NCBI GenBank assembly: GCA_963681505.1
Contig: OY811983.1
Span: 4,084,122 to 4,148,121 of the forward strand
Direction of reading: 5' to 3'
Origin: Eunapius fragilis
Lineage: Eukaryota > Porifera > Demospongiae > Spongillida > Spongillidae
DNA: 64,000 nt
Position numbers and translations under genes: made by a program. Below the pieces are notes generated by a model. It made no database searches. It had not been told where the DNA came from and saw nothing but the letters and a program-made list of their open reading frames with translations. Each line of letters begins with the position of its first letter. Positions within the stretch are counted from its first letter, which is position 1. Of the stretch, positions 26,060 to 64,000 are shown one piece after another.

Positions 26060-26567
26060 GCTCACGTATATGCATGAAAAACCGCGCACCCGCAATAATT
26101 ATATTCAACTGGAGAAAGAGTGTTCTTGGCCTTACACACAGGGAGTGATATTGCCAACGATATCGTTGGCATTTTGTCCGTAATTATAATTAATTCGTAA
26201 TCTAATACATTACGGGAAAAATAAAAGAAATCCGGGAATCGCCAGCGATATCGTTGGCGATATCGCTCCGTGTGTGTCAGCCTTAGCCAAACCTTCTGTT
26301 CACTACTGCTACCCCTCACAACGCGATCTATTGTGTTCACAAATTTCAATCCACGCTGTGAATTCTCAACACGTTAGACTAAGTAGCGTTTATACATGCA
26401 AAAGCGTTAATAATGCTTTGAATTTGTGGACATAACGAATCGCGTTTGTGTGGGTAGCGGTAGTGACCCGGTGGCCGGTTTAGCTAAGAACACTAACAGT
26501 TTACTCTTTCTCCAATTGAGATAATTTTTCGTTATGCGTGAGTGCGCGGTTTTCCATATACGTGAGC
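26060..26567. mobile_element. Foldback MITE (508 bp)
   Basis: The terminal inverted repeats extend 75-90 bp. The left arm starts GCTCACGTATATG and passes through AACCGCGCAC and TGGAGAAAGAG. The right arm, inverted, starts GCTCACGTATATGG with the same AACCGCGCAC and TGGAGAAAGAG blocks. The interior carries nested palindromes around CCAACGATATCGTTGG (near 26153-26168) and CAGCGATATCGTTGG. No coding capacity. Target duplication not clear. Confidence 0.75.
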
Positions 26568-29084
26568 AGCTCTGTATGGACATTGTGTAGTTATCACATC
26601 ATGCACGCACATGCGCAGTAGTCTTCATTGTGCATGTATATACTAATGTAAGTGTACGTAGTCTGATGATTAAAGCTGGTCTTTGACACACATCGGCGGT
26701 CATCGGGCATTTTATTTCAAAAATCTAAATGAACTCAAAAATACTAAAAATTGGTCTGAATTCAAATTGTATATTTCACTGCGTTATAATTAAGCAACGT
26801 TATACAGAAGTCAAGACAAAAGCTTAATTACTATTGTAATATCACTTAGCTAGCTTCAATAACTGCAATAAGCAGCGGCAATTCGTTAATAAAGTCCTTT
26901 CTATTTGATTACGTGTTACCAGCCCCACCCCATCCGACGAGGGGTGGATGCACATCAATTAGCACATAGACGACCAACCACATAATTTTTTTTTGTTGTA
27001 AAGGTGAGTTATGTACAATTGCGGATTATAGCCAAGTTGCTAAGTGCAGAATGACATATTGTTGCTGTAGTGGCGGATGTGCATGCACATATTTTCTGAC
27101 GTATAGGCCTAAGGCCACTCCAATAAAATGCTTAGTTTCTGGTTGAATGCCTCCTTCAAAAGTGATGCGGGCGGGCGGGATATTATTATATTATTAAGTT
27201 GTAACTATAGATGGTATCGTTGTTAGTGATTATTTGATATTCTAAGCGACACCTATGTCCTTTACAACTACTTTCTTACGCACTGGTAATTACACTGTCC
27301 ATCGCATCATGGAGTTATAGTCAGCGGCTACAATTTTTTTTTAAAATTATGCGTACATTGCGTCAACTTCTGATGCTCCTTCTTATAATATCACATTAGG
27401 TCCCTTTTCGCTGCAACGATCCATACAAAAAGCACTCCGATCAATGGATATTTAAACAATTGCAACTACGCGTATACAAATAAACAGCTCAGCTGACTGA
27501 TTTCAATTTTGATAGAGTTCAGATGGCGACGGCAAGGTTCGCGTCATATCAAGGTTTTCAACTTGTACCCGCCACCCGAACAGCCTCTTCTGTTCAGTTT
27601 CTAACATAACGCGCGCACACATTCACCAACATAACCTTATCTTAAACATACGCGTGAGATACTGGGAGAATCCCGCGCACTTTCGTATACTTGTCAGTAT
27701 TTTATTAAACTGATGATTATGCTGAGAAATAATGGTTTGCACACCGTCATTGATACCAATTCGCAGTCGCACCTTCATAGCTTACACACGCGCTCCAACG
27801 TATGTATATACGTGTATACGTAATGCTTGTGCATTTGCTAGTGATTTAAAAGTAAAACTAGCTTGCACCCGTGAAAAATCACGGGCTGATTATTGATGTA
27901 ACAAAGGGTTCCCAGACCCTTACAATAACATACGGTTATGACGCAACCGCTATAACATGCCCGCGCAATACAAATGCTTCATGGAATTATTATACCGGGT
28001 GTTCGCGAATGAAGGCAACGGTTTTAAACGGGAATAACTTTTGCGCGGATTGAGATAAAAATCGGAGATTTTGAAACTAACATTGTCACGCTAGGCAAAT
28101 CGTTTGTCAACAAGTTTGGTAAATTAAAATTAATTGACTTTCGATTGCGCTTTCACTTGACCAGATCGATGTAGATCCCTTCAACTGTTTCGTTTCTAAC
28201 TTAGAAAACATTTTATGACTTTTTATCACCGCGGAAAAGCTCGCAAATCCTTCAATTACATTGGTTCGCTAAATGACGCATGCGCATTGGTAGCGAAAAT
28301 GTCGGCGCCGTTCCCAGGCCTAGCTAAGATCTCGCTATGAGGTAATCCAGTGAGAAACTGCGGACCTGAGGCCCAGGCCAACAGAGTAGTTAGCCTCACG
28401 TGATGCGCTCACTATTTGCTGGAGCCTCACCCACCTTGAAGCAAGATCACGTGGTGCGAGCCCAACCTCCAGATCCACAAGGACGTTTGGAAATACCACA
28501 CCTTCTCTCGGCTTGTTTGTCATCCCATGTCATTCGTTAGTTGCAAACGTCGCAGCGCAGCGTGCCGTTTAATTGGCCCCAAAGAGTGCATTTGCGGCAC
28601 ATCGATTTAATTCTGTCGCGGAGAAAGAACGATCTCACTTCTGGTACATATACACACCTCTGCAGCGTCTGGCTAGCCATATGAACATTTAGTTTGTACT
28701 AGCCTACGCGTGTCTTGAGTGCGTTCGTTCAATCATGTGCTTAGTGGATGCGCATTAATTAGCACGAAGAACGTACGCGCGCGGAGAGTTGCCAATTAAA
28801 TCCATGCATCGACGTTAGCAGTATCTGTATGACAAAGGCCGATGACGACTAAGCACATGTGCGCTCACCTATACAGACGACACAATCGAAGTAGCGATAA
28901 GTGAGCGGATCGATTTCGTAAATTCATTCTCAGTCTATGTTCTTATTTTATAAATCACATCGCTTGAATTGCATGCATGCTTTCATTGTAGATGATAAGC
29001 AGCTGTAAGTACCTCTGTGCACTGTAAGGACCAGCAATGTTACCCCATCCTATCTGTCGATTAATTCTTAAATGTACATGTATG
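26568..29084. other. Intergenic stretch without recognised genes
   Basis: No exon, RNA gene or complete repeat could be supported. A block at 27930-27990 (around TGCCCGCGCAATACAAATG) resembles 20735-20785 in a laminin intron (TGCCTGCGCAATACAAATA), so a dispersed repeat fragment is present. GC-rich, palindrome-bearing sequence at 28300-28520 has no clear identity. Confidence 0.5.
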
Positions 29085-29335
29085 TGGTAACATAGCCATG
29101 CTTTGTTTTGCGAATGAGTCTACCATAGCCATGCTTGTGTTGTGGTGTCCACCATAGCCATGCTTGTGTCATGGTATCCACCATAACCATAGCTGTGTCA
29201 TGGTAGCCATGCTTGTGTCATGGTGGACGTCTACCATAGCCATGTTTGTGTTATGGTGTCTACCATAGCCATGCCTGTGTCGTGGTGTCCACCATAGCCA
29301 TGCTTGTGTCATGGTATCCACCATAGAATACCATG
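29085..29335. repeat. Minisatellite 1 (TAGCCATGCTTGTGTCATGG type)
   Basis: About eight imperfect copies of a roughly 30-bp unit built on TAGCCATGCTTGTGT and CATGGTGTCCACCA. A stray diverged copy reappears at about 31045-31090. It joins minisatellite 2 with only a few bases between, and both share the TAGCCATG core. Confidence 0.85.
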
Positions 29336-29344
29336 GCACATAGG

Positions 29345-30770
29345 AGGGATGTGTACTAGTAGATAGTCATGGATGTGTTCTCAGGGTATTAGGAGGTGGA
29401 TAGCAATGGATGTGCTCTCTGGGTGTTGAGAGGGATGTGTGGATAGCCATGGATGTACTCTCAGGGTGTTAGGAAGGATGTGTAAAAAGTCATGGATTTG
29501 TTCTCAAGGTGTTATCAGATATGTGTGGATTGCCATGGATGTGCTCTTAGGGTGGTTATGTGGATAGCCATTTATGTGTTCTAAGAGTGTTAAGAGGGAT
29601 GTGTGGATAGCCATTGATGTGCACTCAGGGTGTTAGGAGAGATGTATGGATTGCCATTTATGTGTTCTAAGGGTGTTAGGAGGAATGTGTGGATAGCCAT
29701 GGATGTGTTCTCAGAGTGTTAGGAGGGATGTATGGATAGCCGTGGATGTGCTCACAGGGTATTCGGAGCGATATGTGGATAGCCATGGATGTGCTCTCAG
29801 GGTGTTATGAGGAATGTGTGGATAGCCATTTATGTGTTAGGAGGGATGTGTGGATAGCCATGGATGTGCCATGAATGTGCTCTCAGGGTGTTATGAGGGA
29901 TGTGTGGATAGTCATGGATGTGCTCTCAGGGTTTAGGAGGGATGTGTGGATTGTCATGGATGTGTTCTCAGGATGTTAGGAGGGATGTCATGGATGTACC
30001 CTGAATGTGCTCTCAGGGTGTTAGGAAGGATGTGTGGATAGCCATGGATGTGCTCTCAAGGTGTATGGAGGGATGTGTGGATAGCCATTTATGTGTTCTA
30101 AGGGTGTTAGGAGGGATGTGTGGATAGCCATGGATTTGCCATGGAAGGGTAATGTGGATAGCCGTGGATGTGTTCTCAGCGTATTAGGAGGGTTGTGTGA
30201 TTTACATGTATGTGTTCTAAGGGTGTTAGGAGGGATGTGTGGACAGCCATGGATGTGCTCTCAGGGTGTTAGGAGGGATGTGTGGACAGCCATGGATGTA
30301 CCATGGATGTGCTCTCAGGGTGTTAGGAGGGATGTGTGGACAGCCATGGATGTACCATGGATGTGCTCTCAGGGTGTTAGGAGGGATGTGTGGATAGCCA
30401 TGGATGTACCATGGATGTGCTCTCAGGGTGTTAGGAGGGATGTATTGATAGCCATGGATGTACCATGGATGTGCTCTCAAGGTGTTAGGAGGGATGTGTG
30501 GATGGCAATGGATGTGCTTTCAGGGTGTTAGGAGGAATGTGTGGATAGTCATGGATGTGTTCGCAGGGTGTTAAGAGGGATTTGTAACACCCCAGAACAC
30601 ATTCATGACTATCAACACACCGCTCCTAACACCCTGAGAACACATCCATGACTGGAGGAGGGATGTGTGGATAGTAATGGATGTGCACTGGGGGTGTTAG
30701 GAGGGATGTGTGGATGTGCTCTCAAGGTATTAGGAGGGATGTGTTCTCAGGGTGTTACAAGAGATGTAGC
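29345..30770. repeat. Minisatellite 2 (GGATGTGTGGATAGCCATGG type)
   Basis: About 1.4 kb of tandem units of roughly 43-55 bp with the core GGATGTGTGGATAGCCATGG, then ATGTGCTCTCAGGGTGTTAG. At 30235-30480 a higher-order 54-bp unit repeats about five times, and because 54 is a multiple of three it leaves long open frames on both strands that are not genes. A block at 30583-30650 runs in the opposite orientation. Confidence 0.92.
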
Positions 30771-30851
30771 ATACCTGTCCATACATGTAGCATCTTTTTA
30801 GAGCCCAGACTAGTCCTTCCCACTGGTGATGTTTTTTATGTAATTCATTAG

Positions 30852-31154
30852 AACCTAATTACGTTAACATCCAATTTCTTTTCCTACATTAACATCCAAT
30901 TTCTTTTCCCACATTGGAAAGATTACAATCTTAGCATAGATACTTCTAGCTCTACAACCTATCAGTAACTATGGATTCACCCCAAAAGCTTGTGGATATG
31001 ATGCCCACTGCTTCATTCATTTGTGTGGTGTCCAGTACATGTACTGTATCATGCTTGTGACATGGTGCCACTATAACTATGCTTGTCTTTGCTAAATGTA
31101 AGATTGTAATCCATCCAATATGGGAAAAGAAATTGATGTTAATGTAATTAGGTT
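30852..31154. repeat. Short inverted-repeat element (about 300 bp)
   Basis: The left arm 30852-30933 (AACCTAATTACGTTAACATC through GATTACAATCTTA) is matched inverted by 31099-31154 (TAAGATTGTAATCC through TGTAATTAGGTT). The left arm contains a local tandem duplication of ACATCCAATTTCTTTTCC that the right arm lacks. Probably a MITE-like element; no target duplication was identified. Confidence 0.6.
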
Positions 31155-31735
31155 AAAAAATAACCAGTGGGAAGGTCTAGTGGGGCAATTGGACATCTGC
31201 ACTCTTATTGTAAAGGGCCTAAGTTGTGCCAAAAAAGATGCTACATGTATGGACTGGCTTGGTGCAACACAACCTCTTAGTACCAGAAACTCATACCAGT
31301 ATGAGGAAAACACTTTATAAGTGAAATACTTCAAAACAGAGAACAAACTTGCACACAAGTACAGCTCTACTAATGTAACATGTACAGCAGACATTCTGCA
31401 GTACAAAAGTTCCAGACATTCAGTATGTCTTTATCGTGCCCTGTCCACAAGGCCAATGCACCTTCACTGTAGTGGAAGAGGATGCGCATCACATGCAGCT
31501 TTCAATTGGTATTAGTATCATAAGAACCAGCAGTTGCAAACGAACCAAGTGTGTCAGACACACAACCACATTCAATAGTAGAACTAAGTCTCTGTCTGGT
31601 TAAATAACATGCAAACATAATTGTCAAGGTTACACAATGTGCTAAATGATGTGCATTCACAAATAAACACACACAAAGATAGATGATTTAAAAAGAACAA
31701 TTGATTTAAAAAGAACAATCGTTCGATTACCTCAG

Positions 31736-31800
31736 TCTACAAACGCGTTGGTAGTGTCGTGGTGGTCGTTTCACCCTTGATTGCATTAATGACAGATCAA
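31736..31800 (+). pseudogene. Isolated RecQ-helicase-like exon
   Basis: A 65-nt open block lies between a CTCAG acceptor and a GTAAGT donor. It encodes YKRVGSVVVVSPLIALMTDQ, which matches helicase motif Ia of RecQ-type ATPases (V-V-S-P-L-x-x-L-M-x-D-Q). The preceding exon with the Walker A motif and the following DEAH exon were not found within about 2 kb on either side. It is therefore probably a relic or transposed exon, or one exon of a gene whose other exons I cannot recognise. Confidence 0.45.
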
Positions 31801-32513
31801 GTAAGTACATGTATTGGGCTATTCCATTTAATGCGCAGACGGAGGGAGATCTTTGATTGCAGGTCCTTTCTAATGCTCTCCACTTTTTTATGCAGTGCCA
31901 AGTACTTCATGATTGAGTCAAAGCACCTTGTACACAAATATCCTCATTCATACTCCCTCCTAGATTCCTTTTATTTAGTTGTCTCGATCGCTAAACACAT
32001 TAAAACCGCTCTGCAGCGTTGCGATGTTGTATTAGCAAGCTGCCTCCTATTCCTGCTTTCTAAAACCGGAGCACTGCACAACTTGCATCTATTCATTTTG
32101 TGGCTACAAACTTATTGACCAATGACACCGTTAATGAGTGTTGCCGCGACACTTACACCCAATGACGTCACTACTGTTACGAACGTGCCTAGAACCAATT
32201 TTGTTAGGCACCACTTCTCGCGTAGCGGTGATGTAATCCATCCGTGTGCGAGACTGGAGGGGACCAGTTGCGCAACGTTAATGCATTTTAATATTATATC
32301 AGATAATGCATTTTTATATTATATCAGATTGCAATCGAGAGATTGTATACAGTTAAGCCAGGATAAAAATGTGTATAGAAATTGTAATAGCGTTTTATCG
32401 AATAACGGACCATTAAATTATACAGCAGTACCATTTTTGGCGGACAAATTATACCGCTGCGGTCTTGATCTACTGGGATTCCCATAGGATCTTGCCATCC
32501 CAATATATTTATC

Positions 32514-32585
32514 GGGGGTATAGCTCAGTGGTAGAGCGCGTGCTTTGCATGTACGAGGCCTCGGGTTCAATCCCCGATACCTCCA
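32514..32585 (+). tRNA. tRNA-Ala (anticodon TGC)
   Basis: A full cloverleaf with no intron: acceptor GGGGGTA pairs with TACCTCC (one G-U), D arm GCTCAGTGGTAGAGC, anticodon stem CGTGC/GTACG with loop TTTGCAT (anticodon TGC), T arm TCGGG-TTCAATC-CCCGA, discriminator A. The internal promoter boxes are intact (A box TAGCTCAGTGG, B box GGTTCAATCC). A 13-T Pol III terminator follows five bases downstream. Confidence 0.96.
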
Positions 32586-32687
32586 GTTTCTTTTTTTTTT
32601 TTTGCCCGTGGCATACCATTGTTGAAACAGTCCCGATACCTCCTGTTTTCTTTTTTTTTTTTGCCCGTGACATACCATTGTTGAAAC
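32573..32687. repeat. Tandem duplication of the tRNA 3' end and its downstream flank
   Basis: The segment beginning CCCGATACCTCC, followed by a long T-run, GCCCGTGGCATACC and ATTGTTGAAAC, occurs twice in tandem with a period of about 59 bp (32573-32631, then 32632-32687). The second copy carries only the last few T-arm and acceptor bases of the tRNA. The copies differ slightly (CCAGTTTC versus CCTGTTTTC; GTGGCA versus GTGACA). Confidence 0.85.
32591..32603 (+). terminator. Pol III terminator of tRNA-Ala
   Basis: A run of 13 T begins six bases after the discriminator base, the standard RNA polymerase III stop. A second T-run (32651-32662) lies in the duplicated tail and may act as a back-up. 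Confidence 0.85.
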
Positions 32688-32952
32688 CGGACTGCGAGCT
32701 TTGCTTATCTACAGGGAAACACCCTGATTACCATCTCCACCTTAATTTACTCCACCATCCGAATCACTGTTGGTCCTGTCAACCATCAGGGCATTTCATA
32801 AGGGGCAGACGGCCCAAGAGTATAAATAAAGTAGTCATGTGAGTTCATTCAAGGGACTAAATTAAACATGAGCAATGGCTTGTATTTTTATCCTGCTTGG
32901 TTCTTATAAGTGGTGGCATTTTCCATTTTTCCAAGATATTATTCCTGCCTTT

Positions 32953-33050
32953 GGGAAAAGAAAAATGAGACAAAAATCCTATATTTAGCACTTCTTTTGG
33001 TTCTGTTACATTTACATGTGCTAAATATAGGATTTTCCTTTTCCCCAAAT
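32953..33050. repeat. Hairpin-forming inverted repeat
   Basis: AAAATCCTATATTTAGCAC at about 32973-32991 is followed by its perfect inverse GTGCTAAATATAGGATTTT at about 33018-33036. Purine-rich flanks also pair partly (TTGGGAAAAG with CTTTTCCCCAA). Such a 19-bp stem could be a MITE remnant or a hairpin transcript; no product is assigned. Confidence 0.6.
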
Positions 33051-33140
33051 CTTGTTCCCTTCCTTTTTACACCACCTTTGCCTCCAATTCCTATATCCCA
33101 CCAACTTTCTCGTTAGAGAATGTTTTTAATTGACGAGGAT

Positions 33141-33239
33141 ATGTGCGTGTGTTTGTGTGCGTGCGCGTGCGTGCGTGTGTGTGTGTGAGTGGGGAAGGGG
33201 GGACGTCATAAAGCGGGGAGGGGGGGGGGGGGGGGGGGG
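33141..33239. repeat. GT/GC alternating tract followed by a 20-base poly-G run
   Basis: An alternating purine-pyrimidine stretch (GTGTGCGTGCGCGTGCGTG type) of the kind able to adopt Z-DNA is followed by G-rich sequence ending in an unbroken run of 20 G at 33220-33239. It ends about 110 bp before the proposed MDN1 start codon. Confidence 0.85.
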
Positions 33240-33347
33240 CACCTGCCCCAAATGCCCCCTCATGCGGACGCCACTGGGTATGTGGCCGAGACTGCGGATC
33301 TATAACTACCAGAGATAATATCTACGGTCTGGGGGCCGAGGCCATGG

Positions 33348-62688
<29,341 letters not shown>

Positions 62689-63182
62689 GTATCGATAAAA
62701 TGCTGAGTTAATAGGAAGGCTGACAAATAGATATGATCCTGACAAAGCTGTTCCATGACCAGCCGCTTAGTCCGATGTAAAATCATAATAGCTGCTGTTT
62801 TGGTCGCCATAAAGTAATAAGATGCAGTGGCCTTTGTGCATGTGACAGTCATGCAAAAAAGCGAGTTTTTCCAGACCTTTGTTCAACGTTGATGTAATCC
62901 ATCTGCTGCTAATTGGGTCTGGGACCGAGAGCATCTTACTTGGCCATAAATTTTTACCCTCAAGTTTCCTGTTTTAATTTGTTTTAGTTCTGTACTATAG
63001 TATTGCTAAAATTAAATATACATAAATCTACTTGTCAATATACACTTGAAAAAGAAAGGTCATGTGATATTTGTGGTTAGTTATAAGGTTTGTAGTCACC
63101 TCTCTCCAAATCAACTTGTATGTCGATTTCCTGTTTGCGTTTTGAATGTATTGCAATGAAATTGGTACATCTGCCTTTTTAG

Positions 63183-63983
63183 TCTTACACATCCAACAAT
63201 GGATTAATTGTAATGGTTATGTAAAATACCACCATTTTAGGTCCTTTTATGTTATGCACGAATTTTTCTTCCAGTGCAGTTTTTAGCTCTTGGGATTTTC
63301 ATATTATATCATGAGATCTATGTTCTATTAATTCATCTCACCAGAGGCCATTATCTTAGCGTAGAAAATGCGCTTGCAAACATTAGTGGCTTGGTGACGC
63401 TGCAGTTTGAATAATGGGTCTTCATTAGCATTGAATGCATTTTTAAAACTTTAATAATAACCTCTCATCTAGTGGGCATTGTATTATTTTGTTCGTTATG
63501 GCAGGCATTGGTTCTGGTGCATTTCAGGAAAAATTCATATTGCGTATAATGGTCGTAGAGACTTTTGATTTTTCAGCTTCATCCATGCCATCTCACCAGC
63601 CTTGCTAGCATGATCAGCAACTGCTAGTTGCAGGAGAGTCCTGAAAAGTAGTGCCAGAAATTACACTCGCTTTACCAACAAAATAAAACAATGCCCACTT
63701 GATGGGGGGTTATTAAGGATGATGTATTTTTAGAACGTATGCAACGCCTGATTAAGTCCAATTGTTCGAATGGCGGCATCACCGAGCCATTGGTGTTTGT
63801 GAGCTCATTTTCTACGCTGTTACAGGCCTCTGGTGGAGCGAATTAAGCAATATAATATGAGAATCCCAAGGGCTAAAAAATGCACTGGAGGAAAATCCTT
63901 GCCTAACGAATAGGACCTAAAATGATGTGATTTTTTTGTGAATATAATCGTTACAATTAATCTAATGTTAGATGCGTAAAAGT
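63183..63983. mobile_element. 800-bp foldback element in the last MDN1 intron of the window
   Basis: Almost the whole element is a diverged long inverted repeat centred near 63583. Matching blocks in mirror order include GGATTAATTGTAA/TTACAATTAATC, CATTTTAGGTCCT/AGGACCTAAAATG, CTCTTGGGATT/AATCCCAAGGG, CACCAGAGGCC/GGCCTCTGGTG, GCGTAGAAAATG/CATTTTCTACGC and AGTGGGCATTGT/ACAATGCCCACTT. The arms are roughly 75-80 percent alike by eye. No coding capacity. It may extend slightly past the right edge of the window. Confidence 0.78.
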
Positions 63984-64000
63984 AATTGCTAACACAGACA

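Noticed and set aside
30091-30531. Long open frames on both strands (146 and 84 codons)
   Set aside because: They are translations of the minisatellite; the 54-bp unit length alone keeps the frame open.
32514-32687. tRNA-derived SINE
   Set aside because: The tRNA is intact with a discriminator base and immediate terminator, there is no SINE body or A-tail, and the repeat is just a short tandem duplication.

Overview
The window is animal nuclear DNA. It is AT-rich, with split genes, short phase-consistent GT-AG introns, a Pol III tRNA gene and many inverted-repeat elements. The mix of a laminin chain, a large beta-helix/multipass membrane protein and a very intron-dense midasin gene suggests an early-branching metazoan, most likely a sponge. 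That placement is inference; no species is assigned. All three protein genes read on the + strand.

Region by region: (1) 101-6233, a 21-exon gene for a secreted-entry membrane protein of about 1,243 residues: beta-helix-like ectodomain, cysteine-rich stalk, about eight hydrophobic segments. (2) 7431-25544, a 27-exon laminin beta-like chain of about 2,801 residues. It has LN, laminin-EGF modules, an L4 (type IV B) domain, a long run of repeated EGF cassettes, a second nearly identical L4, more EGF modules and a terminal coiled coil. The middle consists of five internally duplicated units. (3) 25545-33347, intergenic: a foldback MITE, two minisatellites, another inverted-repeat element, an isolated RecQ-helicase-like exon, tRNA-Ala(TGC) with a duplicated 3' tail, and GT and poly-G tracts. 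(4) 33348 to beyond the right edge, MDN1 (midasin), the giant AAA ATPase of 60S ribosome maturation. Thirty-six exons in the window cover AAA1 to AAA5; the 3' half lies outside.

MDN1 introns hold most of the mobile DNA. One 9.5-kb intron carries an 8.2-kb palindromic element (arms about 2.8 kb). The next elements are a 250-bp MITE sharing its terminal motif, a TTAA-bounded MITE, a Ty3/gypsy LTR fossil sitting inside an older inverted-repeat element, and an 800-bp foldback near the right edge. Two MDN1 introns use GC-AG splice sites.

The exon models for all three genes were built by hand from splice consensus and reading frame. Every junction keeps frame, and the two complete genes sum to multiples of three, which supports them. 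The three genes have unrelated jobs (cell surface, extracellular matrix, ribosome assembly) and nothing suggests co-regulation.
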